A stretch of 64,000 bases of DNA from Oceanospirillum sp048268485 (GCA_048268485.1 JBLWVL010000003.1:81877-145876), one strand, 5' to 3'; positions 9,293 to 19,243 are shown, counted from the stretch's first letter. Numbers and translations are program-made. Notes: generated from the letters alone by a model not told the origin.

Positions 9293-10984
9293 GTGACCTT
9301 AGATGGAATAGCCAAAAGATTGATCATGGAAGGCGCGCTCAGCAAGGACAGAGCTTATGCTATTACAGAGCAGGCTAAAAAGCAGAATACCTCTTTTCTT
9401 CAGTGCGCAGCCGACAGCCATCAGGTTGCCCCCAAAGCATTAGCACTGGCAGCAGCCCAGGAGCTTGGCCTGCCATTTATGGACCTGTCTGCCTTTAATC
9501 CAAAACACTTTCCAAAAGACCTGGGAAGCGAAAAACTTGTCCGCCACCACAAGGTGTTACCTCTGTATCGTCGCGGCAGAAAGCTTTTTCTGGCTATCAC
9601 CAACCCTGCAAGCCTCAACGCTGTGGATGAAATTCAATTTCAGACAGGTCTGAATACCGAGGCCGTCCTCGTGCCCTACGACCAGCTATCGCAAGCGGTT
9701 AATGAGTACCTGGAAGAGGATGAAGCTGCTTTCGTCCAGCTGGAAAAAGAAACCATTGAAAATCTGGATGTTTCAGCAGAAGAGCAGAACCCATCAGACG
9801 AAACCTACTCTAACAATTTTGATGATGCCCCTATCGTCAAGTTTGTCGATAAGGTACTGCAGAATGCGATCAGGATGGGATCATCAGATATTCACCTGGA
9901 ACCCTATGAACACAGCTTTCGTATCCGATACCGTACCGACGGTATTCTGCATGAAGTACTGAACCCACCATTCAGTCTCAGACACCGTATTACCAGCCGT
10001 ATAAAGGTGATGGCGCAGTTAGATATATCGGAGCGCCGCATCCCGCAGGATGGCAGTATCAAATTAAAAGTATCTAAAACCCTCACCATTGATTTCCGTG
10101 TTAATACCTTGCCAACACTTTGGGGAGAGAAAATTGTGCTTAGGGTATTGGACTCTGGTGCAACCCGAATGAGCATTGATGAACTGGGTTTATCGGAAAT
10201 CCAGAAAAAGGTCTACAAGAACGCACTCGCTAAGCCGCAGGGTATGATTCTGGTTACCGGCCCCACCGGCAGCGGCAAAACCGTAACACTCTATTCAGGG
10301 CTAAACCTACTGAATACCCCGGAGCGCAATATATCAACGGTGGAAGATCCTGTAGAGATCAACCTGGAGGGTATTAATCAGGTCAACGTCAATACCAAGA
10401 TCGGACTCGACTTTGCAGCGGCTCTGCGGGCCTTTCTTCGACAAGATCCGGATATTTTAATGGTTGGGGAGATAAGGGATCTGGAAACCGCCGAAATTTC
10501 TATTAAAGCAGCCCAGACCGGCCATCTGGTTCTGTCTACGCTCCATACGAACAGTGCCTCAGAAACCCTGACCCGTCTTAATAATATGGGCATACCATCC
10601 TTTAATATCGCAACATCTGTCAGCCTGATCATCGCTCAACGATTGGCCCGAAAGCTATGCAGCAACTGCAAAGTACCTATAGAAATTCCAGAAAGCTCTC
10701 TCGTAGAGGCGGGCTTCAGCAGTGCGGAAGTACCATCATTGAAACTATTTGAGCCTACGGGGTGTGAGCAGTGCAACAATGGTTATAAGGGGAGAGTGGG
10801 TATTTATGAATTACTACCGGTAACTCATGAAATTGCCCGCATGATTCTCAATAATGCAAATGCGATAGAAATAGCCCAGCAAGCAGCTAAAGAAGGCTTC
10901 CCAAGCCTGAAAGCATCGGCACTGGATAAAGTGCGTTCAGGTGTAACGACATTGGCGGAAATACACCGGGTAACCCAGCATTAA
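9293..10984 (+). CDS. pilB: Type IV pilus assembly ATPase PilB
   Basis: Hexameric cytoplasmic ATPase that powers pilus extension. An N-terminal MshEN/T2SSE-N domain (about 1-150) precedes the motor. Walker A GPTGSGKT is at about residues 323-330 and Walker B ILMVGEIRD near 388-396. The His-box segment LSTLHTNSA follows. A zinc tetracysteine CSNC...CEQC lies near 456-494. The GTG at 9293 is preferred because GGAGGAG sits six bases upstream; an in-frame ATG at 9278 lies immediately before that SD. A ten-codon-frame mini-ORF (9267-9296, including its stop) ends in a TGA that overlaps this GTG. The protein has 563 residues. pilC follows 28 bases later. Confidence 0.96.
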   Translation: MTLDGIAKRLIMEGALSKDRAYAITEQAKKQNTSFLQCAADSHQVAPKALALAAAQELGLPFMDLSAFNPKHFPKDLGSEKLVRHHKVLPLYRRGRKLFLAITNPASLNAVDEIQFQTGLNTEAVLVPYDQLSQAVNEYLEEDEAAFVQLEKETIENLDVSAEEQNPSDETYSNNFDDAPIVKFVDKVLQNAIRMGSSDIHLEPYEHSFRIRYRTDGILHEVLNPPFSLRHRITSRIKVMAQLDISERRIPQDGSIKLKVSKTLTIDFRVNTLPTLWGEKIVLRVLDSGATRMSIDELGLSEIQKKVYKNALAKPQGMILVTGPTGSGKTVTLYSGLNLLNTPERNISTVEDPVEINLEGINQVNVNTKIGLDFAAALRAFLRQDPDILMVGEIRDLETAEISIKAAQTGHLVLSTLHTNSASETLTRLNNMGIPSFNIATSVSLIIAQRLARKLCSNCKVPIEIPESSLVEAGFSSAEVPSLKLFEPTGCEQCNNGYKGRVGIYELLPVTHEIARMILNNANAIEIAQQAAKEGFPSLKASALDKVRSGVTTLAEIHRVTQH

Positions 10985-11012
10985 TTCAGAAGGAAGCTGA
11001 GGATACGTCATT

Positions 11013-12233
11013 ATGGAAAAACCAGAAAAACAGTCATACCGGGTATTCATCTGGTATGGTGTTGATCAGTATGGCAATAAAGCCAATGGTGAACTTCAGG
11101 CATTGAGCCTAAGCCGGGCAAGAGTCTATTTGCGAAAACAAGGCATTACTCTAAAAAAAATACGCAGAAAACCAACACGGTTCAGGGCAAGAAAACAAAA
11201 AATTACGTCACGTGAAATCACACTTTTCACTCGTCAGCTTGCCACTATGGTTCGGGCTGGTATCCCCCTGATACAATCTCTTAACGTAATCGCTGAAGGT
11301 CTTGAAAATATTGCGATGCAGACAGTCATACTGAATATCAGAAATGAAGTCACTGATGGGAATATGCTCAGTACAGGGCTACGTAAACACCCCCAGATTT
11401 TTGATAAACTTTTCTGTAACCTCGTTGAGGCTGGCGAACAATCAGGCTCACTGGATACTATGCTGGATCGGCTGGCAATCTATAAAGAGAAGTCTGAACG
11501 TATCAAAACCAGAATCCAAAAAGCGCTCTATTACCCGGCCACAGTCATAGCCATTAGCGCTGTTGTCATGCTGATATTGCTACTCAAAGTAATCCCTCAG
11601 TTTGAGTCACTGTTTAACAACTTTAATGCAGAGCTTCCGGCAGTGACCCGAGCAGTGCTTGAACTTTCAGGATGGGTACAACAAGGGTGGTGGCTGATTG
11701 TAAGCCTTATAATTCTGATTCCCCTGCTACTGATTCGAAAGTATCGATCCTCAGCAACTTTCGCTTATCGTTTTGATGCCCTGATGCTTAAATTACCGGT
11801 TATTGGTTCAATTTTACGCAAATCCTCTATTGCAAGATTCTCCCGAACGCTTGCAACATCCTTTACATCCGGTGTTCCTTTAGTCGAGTCTCTGACATCA
11901 GCAGCAGGAGCCGCCGGTAACAGAGTTTTTATCCAGGCTATCATTCAGGCCAGAGATAGTATTTCTATGGGTCAGCAGTTAAATTTCGCCTTAAAAACGA
12001 CACAAGTTTTTCCCCTGATGGTGACTCAAATGATCTCTATTGGAGAAAAATCCGGCTCGTTAGATACCATGCTGAATAAAGTCGCAGATTTCTATGAAGA
12101 GGAAGTTGATGATGCCGTGGAAAATATGACAAGCCTGCTGGAACCCATCGTTGTGGCTGTACTCGGCGTTATGGTGGGCGGTCTGGTACTTGCCATGTAT
12201 CTGCCTATCTTCAAAATGGGTAGCCTGTTCTAA
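11013..12233 (+). CDS. pilC: Type IV pilus inner-membrane platform protein PilC
   Basis: Polytopic membrane protein that couples PilB to pilin polymerisation (GspF/PilC family). Two T2SSF repeats are visible. The first contains LFTRQLATMVRAGIPLIQSL and the second FSRTLATSFTSGVPLVESL. Membrane helices are near residues 170-190, 220-240 and at the C-terminus. The length of 406 residues is typical. The stop codon overlaps the pilD start by one base (TAATG), so the two are translationally coupled. It lies in the pilB-pilC-pilD operon. Confidence 0.96.
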   Translation: MEKPEKQSYRVFIWYGVDQYGNKANGELQALSLSRARVYLRKQGITLKKIRRKPTRFRARKQKITSREITLFTRQLATMVRAGIPLIQSLNVIAEGLENIAMQTVILNIRNEVTDGNMLSTGLRKHPQIFDKLFCNLVEAGEQSGSLDTMLDRLAIYKEKSERIKTRIQKALYYPATVIAISAVVMLILLLKVIPQFESLFNNFNAELPAVTRAVLELSGWVQQGWWLIVSLIILIPLLLIRKYRSSATFAYRFDALMLKLPVIGSILRKSSIARFSRTLATSFTSGVPLVESLTSAAGAAGNRVFIQAIIQARDSISMGQQLNFALKTTQVFPLMVTQMISIGEKSGSLDTMLNKVADFYEEEVDDAVENMTSLLEPIVVAVLGVMVGGLVLAMYLPIFKMGSLF

Positions 12234-13108
12234 TGAACGATCTGATCCTGATTTTAAATAAAGAACCCAGCGTAACAGTTGTATTGATTACATTGATCGG
12301 ACTGCTACTGGGAAGCTTTCTTAATGTTATTATCTACCGCTTGCCACTCATGGTTCAAAGCGAGTTCCTGACTCAATGCCAGGCTCTCAGCCATACCTCC
12401 TGTAATAAGCCTGCACAAGGTGATAAACGGTTTGATCTGGCATGGCCCAATTCTCACTGCCCCCACTGCCAATCGCCAATAAAAGCATGGCAGAACATAC
12501 CTGTGCTTAGCTACCTTATATTAAAAGGTCGCTGTCACAACTGTAAAAACGCTATCTCATTTCAATATCCTTTTATTGAAATAACCTCAGGCTTTCTTGC
12601 TGTTGTCAGCTGGCAGCTATTTGGTTTATCACCATCAGGCATCGCTTTTTTTATCGTTAGTCTGCTGCTGCTGGCACTCAGCACGATCGATCTTAAAACC
12701 TTTCTTCTACCTGATCGGTTAACCCTGCCATTGCTTTGGGGCGGCTTGCTGTATCAGAGTATTTATCGACCTCCTTTTCTGAATGAAGCCCTATGGGGAG
12801 CCGTATTAGGTTACCTGATACTCTGGAGTATTTATTGGCTGTTCAAACTGGTCACAGGAAAGGAGGGCATGGGTTACGGAGACTTTAAACTTCTTGCCGC
12901 CTTGGGTGCATGGTTGGGGGCCAGTCTTCTACCAGCATTGCTGATTATGAGCGCTCTTACAGGATTAATCATAGGGCTCGCCTACAAAGTAAAGAACCGT
13001 GGACACCGGGGAGGAGTTCCATTTGGGCCCGCTTTGGCTTTTTCAGGCTGGCTCTGTCTCGCATTTCCTGATACCGTGCGCGCCATTATGGCTAAGCTAT
13101 TTCTTTAA
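12233..13108 (+). CDS. pilD: Prepilin leader peptidase / N-methyltransferase PilD
   Basis: Bifunctional inner-membrane aspartyl protease that cleaves class III leaders and N-methylates the new N-terminal phenylalanine of pilins and pseudopilins. The cytoplasmic zinc-binding loop has paired cysteines, CPHC and CHNC. The catalytic aspartates lie in TIDLKTFLLPD and in GMGYGDFKLLAALGAW, the GxGDxK signature. The protein has 291 residues and about eight membrane helices. PilA in this window is an obvious substrate. It begins within the pilC stop codon and is followed 16 bases later by coaE. Confidence 0.97.
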   Translation: MNDLILILNKEPSVTVVLITLIGLLLGSFLNVIIYRLPLMVQSEFLTQCQALSHTSCNKPAQGDKRFDLAWPNSHCPHCQSPIKAWQNIPVLSYLILKGRCHNCKNAISFQYPFIEITSGFLAVVSWQLFGLSPSGIAFFIVSLLLLALSTIDLKTFLLPDRLTLPLLWGGLLYQSIYRPPFLNEALWGAVLGYLILWSIYWLFKLVTGKEGMGYGDFKLLAALGAWLGASLLPALLIMSALTGLIIGLAYKVKNRGHRGGVPFGPALAFSGWLCLAFPDTVRAIMAKLFL

Positions 13109-13124
13109 GGTTTGAAAAGATTCC

Positions 13125-13751
13125 ATGAACACAACCAGATTAGTCATTGGTCTGACCGGAGGGATTGGCTCCGGAAAAACTGCAGCCTCAGATTACTTTG
13201 CCACATTAAATATCTGTGTCGTTGATGCTGATATAGAGGCCAGAGCAGTTGTTGAGCCAGGCACAGACACACTAACAGAGATATCAGAGCACTTCGGCCC
13301 AGAGGTTTTGAAGAGTGATGGATCGTTGAACCGGCCATGGCTCCGTGAGAAAGTATTTCAGCAGCCTGAAGAGCGACTCTGGCTGGAGTCAGTGACCCAC
13401 CCAGCGATACGCCAGCGTATTATCAGCAAGCTGGCGGACTCAGACTCTCCTTACAGTATCTTGGTTTCACCTCTTCTGTTTGAAAGCAGGCAAAATCAAC
13501 TGACGGACAGAGTACTGTTAATCGATGTGCCGGAAGCGCTTCAGATAGAACGCACAATTATAAGAGACCAGAGCGATAGTGAAACGGTCAAGGCTATTCT
13601 CAAGGCCCAGATGTCACGGGATGAACGCCGAAGCAAAGCGGATGATATTATTGTCAATAACCGAGACTTGGCTTATCTGCAATCTGAATGCCTGAAGGCC
13701 CACCAGAGTTATCTGAAACTGGCAAAACTGCACACCAAAACGCAAGCCTGA
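13125..13751 (+). CDS. coaE: Dephospho-CoA kinase
   Basis: Phosphorylates the 3'-hydroxyl of dephospho-CoA, the last step of coenzyme A synthesis. The P-loop reads GLTGGIGSGKTAASDYF at the N-terminus. The DADxxAR segment (VVDADIEARAVV) and LFESRQNQLTDRVLLIDVP are characteristic of CoaE. At 208 residues it is the usual size. It follows pilD by 16 bases and probably shares the pil transcript, as in Pseudomonas. The SD is weak. Identification is certain. Confidence 0.96.
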   Translation: MNTTRLVIGLTGGIGSGKTAASDYFATLNICVVDADIEARAVVEPGTDTLTEISEHFGPEVLKSDGSLNRPWLREKVFQQPEERLWLESVTHPAIRQRIISKLADSDSPYSILVSPLLFESRQNQLTDRVLLIDVPEALQIERTIIRDQSDSETVKAILKAQMSRDERRSKADDIIVNNRDLAYLQSECLKAHQSYLKLAKLHTKTQA

Positions 13752-13806
13752 TCTATAAAATCAGGCATCGTTGAATCAAATGACCTTTTGTTAACCGGAT
13801 TTAAAG

Positions 13807-14013
13807 ATGTCTAAGAAACCACTGACCGTAAAATGCCCAACGTGTAAAACAGACGTTGTTTGGAATGAAGAGAGCATACACCGGCCTTTTTGCAGCGATC
13901 GTTGTCGCTTGATTGACCTGGGTGAGTGGGCCAGCGAAAACCACAAAATTGCAGGGGAGACTGCTTTTGACGAGGCCAGCAGTGACCTAATGGATATGTA
14001 CCCTAAAGGTTAG
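13807..14013 (+). CDS. yacG: DNA gyrase inhibitor / zinc protein YacG
   Basis: Small zinc-finger protein; the E. coli homologue binds the GyrB C-terminal region and inhibits gyrase. The four zinc ligands follow the family pattern: CPTC (Cys10, Cys13), then CSDRC (Cys29, Cys33). The following stretch RLIDLGEWASE is diagnostic. The protein is 68 residues, normal for the family. It is the last gene of the pilBCD-coaE-yacG run. A 10-bp inverted repeat directly downstream may end the transcript. Confidence 0.95.
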   Translation: MSKKPLTVKCPTCKTDVVWNEESIHRPFCSDRCRLIDLGEWASENHKIAGETAFDEASSDLMDMYPKG

Positions 14014-14020
14014 TCTCTCA

Positions 14021-14056
14021 ATACCCCAACATGGTTTTATGCACCGGTTGGGGTAT
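14021..14056. terminator. Perfect 10-bp inverted repeat after yacG
   Basis: ATACCCCAAC (14021-14030) and GTTGGGGTAT (14047-14056) are exact reverse complements around a 16-base loop. The hairpin starts 7 bases after the yacG stop and also lies just beyond the stop of the converging mutT fusion. There is no U tract on either side, so it may be a processing or stabilising hairpin rather than a classic intrinsic terminator. Confidence 0.45.
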
Positions 14057-14120
14057 CTCAGTCAATTTAGTGGCGGTCAGACTAAATATAGCGCTCATAA
14101 GAGGCCGGTAAACGTTAAAA

Positions 14121-15071
14121 TCAGACCTTCCCCTGGGGCCAGAAAGCCCGAATACCCGCAACTCCTTGCCCTCCTAAACCCCGCGCCCGACGAATATCCG
14201 TGCGTCCTAAGCCCCCCAAAGCATAAACAGGGACAGGAATAGGCTCGATAGCATTATGAAACTCTTGCCAGCCCAAAGGCTCTACACCCGGATGGCTTTC
14301 CGTTTCCAGAACAGGACTGTACGTAACCATATCAGCATCTAAGGCCAGGGCCATCTGAAGCTGCGTCGTATTATGGCAGGCACAGGACAGCCATTTACTC
14401 GCAGGTACCGGCCGACTGGAGTAGTGGGACAATCGCTCGGTTGTCAGGTGAAGGCCATCAGCGTCAACCCGGTCAAGCATTGAAGGCTCAGCATTCAGAA
14501 TCAGAAGAGCTCCTGCAGCCCGTGTAAGCTCAAGTGCCGCATTAGCACGCTTAGCAAACTCATCTTCAGATAGATCATGAGCACGTAGCTGAATAAGCTC
14601 AATACCCGTATTAAGTGCTAAATGAAGTTTCTTCAACCACTGATCTTCATTGTCAGCATCACCTGTGATCATATAATGATCAGGTAGCCGCAGAGCCTTA
14701 AGAATCGGTTTGTTGGCCTCTGGAAAGGTGTATTGGGACAGGTCTTCTTCTTTGACCCAGCGAACAGCCTGCCCTTCGCGCCCATAAGCTTCTCCGGAAA
14801 AATTGCTAACCTGCCAGACATCTAACAGAACAGCTCGCTCCGGATAACGGTGATGAATGCGGATCAGAGGGGAAGCGGATTCGACCTGAATGCCCACCTC
14901 TTCACACAACTCCCGATTTAACGCCTGGCGGCCTGTCTCATAGGGCGCAAGCTTGCCACCGGGGAACTCCCAGAGTCCTCCCTGATCGACAGTAGCAGGA
15001 CGGCGGGCAATCAAGATTTCCCCTTTTTCATTACGCACAACGGCAGCGGCAACATGAAGATGCTTAGGCAT
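14121..15071 (-). CDS. mutT: Nudix (MutT) hydrolase fused to thiamine-phosphate-synthase-like domain
   Basis: Two-domain protein of 316 residues. Residues 1-130 form a MutT-type Nudix domain with a complete Nudix box: Gly39, Glu45, then RELCEEVGI at 53-61. This activity removes oxidised nucleotides such as 8-oxo-dGTP. Residues about 140-316 resemble the TIM barrel of ThiE (TMP synthase), with the ending VYALGGLGRTDIRRARGLGG. The fusion is known in Pseudomonas and relatives; the second domain's role is uncertain. The ATG at 15071 is chosen for its AGGTG SD and family alignment. An upstream in-frame start would add 39 unrelated residues. It lies downstream of argJ. Confidence 0.92.
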   Translation of the reverse strand: MPKHLHVAAAVVRNEKGEILIARRPATVDQGGLWEFPGGKLAPYETGRQALNRELCEEVGIQVESASPLIRIHHRYPERAVLLDVWQVSNFSGEAYGREGQAVRWVKEEDLSQYTFPEANKPILKALRLPDHYMITGDADNEDQWLKKLHLALNTGIELIQLRAHDLSEDEFAKRANAALELTRAAGALLILNAEPSMLDRVDADGLHLTTERLSHYSSRPVPASKWLSCACHNTTQLQMALALDADMVTYSPVLETESHPGVEPLGWQEFHNAIEPIPVPVYALGGLGRTDIRRARGLGGQGVAGIRAFWPQGKV

Positions 15072-15221
15072 AGGGCACCTGTACTTCTTAGTATCAAAAA
15101 CAAAAAAAGTAGGATACCGATTAATGACAAGCGACAATGATGATGATTGCCACATCAATCTGCATCCTACCCTCTGGAGTCTACTCAATCATTTTCAGTC
15201 GAAAACAAACAGATAGAGTTT

Positions 15222-16436
15222 CTAACTACGATAGTCAGCATTAATGCTGACATAATCATGAGACAGATCTGTTGTCCAAACTGTTTCGGCTGATTCACCT
15301 CGAGCCAAATCGATTCGAATAGAGATATTTTCCTGAGCCATAACAGCGGAACCAGCCTCTTCTGTGTAAGTAGCACAGCGACCACCCATCTCAACGATCT
15401 GAACATCGCCCAGCCAGATATTGATATTATCAACATCCAGCTGCTTCACATCAGCACGTCCCACAGCGGCAAGAATCCGCCCCCAGTTAGCATCACTGGC
15501 AAAAAGCGCCGTTTTAACCAGGGGTGAATGCGCGACTGTAAAGGCAACTTCAAGAGCTTCCTCACTACTTCCTGCATGAGAGACTGAGATCTCAACAAAT
15601 TTCGTGGCACCTTCACCATCTTTCACAATAGCGTGAGCCAAGGGCTGGGCAACACTATCCAGCGCTTGCTGGAAAGCTTCAACAGCCGCTGTATCATCAG
15701 CTGTAATGACAGCAGATCGCCCGGTAGCAACCAGCATGCAGGCATCATTCGTTGATGTATCACTATCAATCGTGATGCGGTTAAACGAACGATCGGTTGT
15801 TGTGGTAAGCATCTGTTGCAGCAATGCCTGATCAATTTTTGCATCTGTTGCAATATAGCCCAACATGGTTGCCATATTGGGTTTAATCATACCGGAGCCT
15901 TTGGAAATACCACTGATATGAACACTTTCCCCATTGATCTCGACAGTGGCAACAGCACCTTTGGGGCGGGTATCTGTTGTCAGAATACCTTCTGCTGCAG
16001 AAGCCCAGTTATTCTCTGACAGATCAGCTACTGCATCTGCCAGAACGGCTTCTATTTTATCTACCGGTAGTGGCTCACCGATCACACCTGTTGAGAAAGG
16101 TAGTACTTCATAATCAGCAACATCGGTCTTCTCTGCAAGTGAGGTGCAGCAACGAGCTGCAGCAGCAACACCACCAGAGCCAGTACCGGCATTGGCATTA
16201 CCGGTATTTACCAGAAAATAGCGTGGTGATGCTTTTTCCAGATGTTTTTTTGCCACCTGTACGGGGGCAGCGCAAAAAGCATTCTTAGTAAACACACCGG
16301 CAACTGTTGCATCTGCCGGGCACTCAATAACAACAACATCTTTACGCCCCGGCTTTTTGATTCCGGCACAAGCAACCCCTAAACGTACACCTGAGATGGT
16401 ATTAAATACGGGTAACTCCGATGGGCCAACGGCCAT
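15222..16436 (-). CDS. argJ: Bifunctional glutamate N-acetyltransferase / amino-acid acetyltransferase ArgJ
   Basis: Transfers the acetyl group from N-acetylornithine to glutamate (and in bifunctional forms from acetyl-CoA), recycling acetyl in arginine synthesis. It is an Ntn-fold enzyme that self-cleaves. The cleavage motif KGSGMIKPNMATML is present, with the scissile bond Ala189-Thr190 and Thr190 as nucleophile. The oxyanion-hole segment STGVIGEPLP is also present. The protein is 404 residues. The ATG at 16436 has GAGGAG seven bases upstream; an in-frame TTG five codons earlier is less likely. It follows secA by 42 bases and probably shares its transcript. Confidence 0.96.
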   Translation of the reverse strand: MAVGPSELPVFNTISGVRLGVACAGIKKPGRKDVVVIECPADATVAGVFTKNAFCAAPVQVAKKHLEKASPRYFLVNTGNANAGTGSGGVAAAARCCTSLAEKTDVADYEVLPFSTGVIGEPLPVDKIEAVLADAVADLSENNWASAAEGILTTDTRPKGAVATVEINGESVHISGISKGSGMIKPNMATMLGYIATDAKIDQALLQQMLTTTTDRSFNRITIDSDTSTNDACMLVATGRSAVITADDTAAVEAFQQALDSVAQPLAHAIVKDGEGATKFVEISVSHAGSSEEALEVAFTVAHSPLVKTALFASDANWGRILAAVGRADVKQLDVDNINIWLGDVQIVEMGGRCATYTEEAGSAVMAQENISIRIDLARGESAETVWTTDLSHDYVSINADYRS

Positions 16437-16478
16437 GACCACACTCCTCAATCCTAAATATCTGATGACAACTTTCGA

Positions 16479-19193
16479 TTAACTCAATTTACCGTGGCAT
16501 TGCTTATATTTTTTACCGGAGCCACACGGGCAAGGCTCATTACGGCCAACTTTTCGGCCTTCACGCACAAAGGGTTGGGCCCCGTCCTCACCCTGAGGTA
16601 ATTCTTCCTGTTCAGATCCCATAGCCTTTGTTTCCGCATGCTGATACTGGTAGGCCTGCTCTTCCTGTGCTTCCCGGCGGCGGCGCTCCATCTCCTCAAC
16701 ATCAGCCTCTTGCTGTACCTGAACATGGCTCAGAATACGAATTGCATCATGCTTGATATTGCCCAGCATCTCCTGGAATAACTCAAAGGATTCACGCTTA
16801 TACTCCTGCTTAGGATTTTTCTGCGCATAACCCCTCAGGTGAATCCCCTGACGCAGATGATCCATAGCTGCAAGGTGCTCTTTCCAGCGAGTATCCAGTA
16901 CCTGAAGAAGTACCTGCTTCTCAAACTGCCGAATCGTGCCTTCACCGACATGAGCTTCTTTGTCACGGTAAAGCTGTGATAATTCCTCCAGAATTTTTTC
17001 ACGCAGGCTATCTTCAAACAGCTGCTGATCTTCCTCCAGCCACTGCTGAATTGGCAGGCGTAGCGCAAATTCAGCTTCAAGATGCATCTCCAATCCAGCG
17101 ACATCCCACTGCTCTGGCATACTTTGCGGCGGAATAAAGGTGCTGATAGCATCGTTTACAACATCACTGCGAATTGAGTCGATGATCTCAGCAATTGACT
17201 CACTCTTCAGCACATCTTCCCGCTGCTGATAAACAACAGAACGCTGATCATTAGCAACATCATCATATTCCAGCAGCTGCTTACGGATATCAAAATTGCG
17301 CCCTTCAACTTTGCGTTGCGCTTTCTCGATCGCATTGGTTACCATGCGATGCTCAATGGCCTCACCATTTTCCATTCCCAGCGCCTGCATGAAACCACGG
17401 ACACGCTCAGAAGCAAACAGACGCATCAAATCGTCTTCAAGAGACAGGAAGAAACGGGTGGAACCTGGATCACCCTGGCGACCTGACCGGCCTCGTAGCT
17501 GGTTATCAATACGACGGGATTCGTGGCGTTCAGAACCGATAACATGTAAACCACCAGCATCTAAAACAGCATCGTGACGTATTTTCCATTCAGCCTTAAT
17601 TTTATCGATCTGTGCCTGGTCAGGAGACTCCAGCTGTTCGATTTCATTCTCCCAGCTGCCACCCAAAACAATATCAGTACCACGACCAGCCATATTTGTA
17701 GCGATCGTTACGGCTCCAGGGCGGCCTGCCTGCGCAATAATATGAGCTTCTTTGTCGTGCTGCTTAGCATTCAGAACATTATGCTTAACACCTGCCTTAG
17801 TCAGCAGTCGGCTTAAATACTCTGAAGCCTCAATAGAAGCTGTACCAACCAGGACAGGACGCTGGCGTTCCACTTCATATTTAACGTCTTTAATAATGGC
17901 ATTAAACTTATCCTCCATCGTCAGGAAAATAAGGTCATTCAGATCTTTCCTCTGAACCGTTTTATTTGGAGGAATAACGACCACATCAAGACTGTAAATC
18001 TGATGAAACTCAAAAGCTTCAGTATCTGCGGTTCCCGTCATACCTGAAAGCTTTTCATACAAACGGAAATAGTTCTGGAAAGTCGTCGAAGCCAGGGTTT
18101 GACTTTCATTCTGAATAGTAACCCCTTCACGGGCTTCAACAGCCTGATGCAAGCCTTCAGACCAGCGACGACCAGGCATGGTGCGACCAGTATGCTCATC
18201 AACAATAACGATTTCATCATCCTGCACAATATAATGTACATCGCGCTGGAAAAGGTTATGAGCACGCAGCCCTGCATTTATGTGATGCAATAAGCCCAGG
18301 TTTGCCGGTGCATAAAGGCTTTCACCTTCAGGCAACAAGCCCTTCTCAATCAGCAGGTTCTCAACAAACTGATGGCCATCTTCTGTTAGTTCTACCGTGC
18401 GGTGCTTCTCATCTTTAGTGAAATGACCTTCACCATCCTCTTCAACGCACTCCTGGAGTTTAGGAATCAGTGCATTGATCGTGCGATACATCTCCGAGCT
18501 GTCTTCAACAGCACCAGAGATAATCAGAGGAGTTCGGGCTTCATCGATCAGAATCGAATCAACCTCATCCACAACGGCAAAGAAAAGATCACGCTGAACA
18601 CGATCTTCAAGGCTGAACGCCATATTGTCACGAAGATAGTCGAAACCGAATTCGTTATTAGTGCCGTAGGTAATATCACAGGCATAAGCTTCACGTTTCT
18701 GTTCAGAGGTCATGCCAGGAACAGAGACACCAACAGTCAGCCCCAGAAACTCATAGAGAGGACGCATCCACTCAGCATCACGGCGTGCTAAGTAATCATT
18801 GACAGTTACAACGTGCACACCTTTAGATGGCAATGCGTTCAAATATACCGCAAGAGTCGCCACCAATGTTTTACCTTCACCGGTGCGCATTTCAGCAATT
18901 TTACCGCTATTAAGAGCCATACCGCCAATAAGCTGCACATCAAAGTGGCGCATTCCCATCACACGGGCACTGGCTTCACGGCATACGGCAAAAGCTTCCG
19001 GGAGTAAGGAGTCCAGGGCTTCGCCTTTCCCCAGGCGCTCCCGGAACTCTACCGTCTTGGCTTGTAGCTGTTCATCAGATAGGGACTTTATTTGATCTTC
19101 GAGACCGTTAATTATGTTAACCGTCTTTCTCAACCGCTTCAGTTCACGGTCATTTTTACTACCAATAATTTTTTTTAAAAAAGATGCAACCAT
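16479..19193 (-). CDS. secA: Protein translocase ATPase SecA
   Basis: Peripheral motor that drives unfolded preproteins through SecYEG. It has 904 residues, the normal length. Walker A (MRTGEGKTLVATLA, GEGKT at 105-109) and the DEAD-like VVDEVDSILIDEARTPLI are in nucleotide domain 1. The helicase-like motif GRGTDIVLGG and QLRGRSGRQGDPGS are in domain 2. The C-terminus carries the zinc-binding SecB/lipid interaction motif CPCGSGKKYKQCH (Cys888, Cys890, Cys899, His900). A strong terminator separates it from the upstream peptidase gene. No secM-like upstream regulator is visible. Confidence 0.98.
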   Translation of the reverse strand: MVASFLKKIIGSKNDRELKRLRKTVNIINGLEDQIKSLSDEQLQAKTVEFRERLGKGEALDSLLPEAFAVCREASARVMGMRHFDVQLIGGMALNSGKIAEMRTGEGKTLVATLAVYLNALPSKGVHVVTVNDYLARRDAEWMRPLYEFLGLTVGVSVPGMTSEQKREAYACDITYGTNNEFGFDYLRDNMAFSLEDRVQRDLFFAVVDEVDSILIDEARTPLIISGAVEDSSEMYRTINALIPKLQECVEEDGEGHFTKDEKHRTVELTEDGHQFVENLLIEKGLLPEGESLYAPANLGLLHHINAGLRAHNLFQRDVHYIVQDDEIVIVDEHTGRTMPGRRWSEGLHQAVEAREGVTIQNESQTLASTTFQNYFRLYEKLSGMTGTADTEAFEFHQIYSLDVVVIPPNKTVQRKDLNDLIFLTMEDKFNAIIKDVKYEVERQRPVLVGTASIEASEYLSRLLTKAGVKHNVLNAKQHDKEAHIIAQAGRPGAVTIATNMAGRGTDIVLGGSWENEIEQLESPDQAQIDKIKAEWKIRHDAVLDAGGLHVIGSERHESRRIDNQLRGRSGRQGDPGSTRFFLSLEDDLMRLFASERVRGFMQALGMENGEAIEHRMVTNAIEKAQRKVEGRNFDIRKQLLEYDDVANDQRSVVYQQREDVLKSESIAEIIDSIRSDVVNDAISTFIPPQSMPEQWDVAGLEMHLEAEFALRLPIQQWLEEDQQLFEDSLREKILEELSQLYRDKEAHVGEGTIRQFEKQVLLQVLDTRWKEHLAAMDHLRQGIHLRGYAQKNPKQEYKRESFELFQEMLGNIKHDAIRILSHVQVQQEADVEEMERRRREAQEEQAYQYQHAETKAMGSEQEELPQGEDGAQPFVREGRKVGRNEPCPCGSGKKYKQCHGKLS

Positions 19194-19243
19194 GTTATTT
19201 CTTCAGCTATGAGGACGCATAAGAGCGTTAAGGCACGGAAAAA

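Noticed and set aside
15185..15436. 83-codon minus-strand frame overlapping the end of argJ
   Set aside because: It is a shifted-frame shadow of argJ with no SD and no family similarity.
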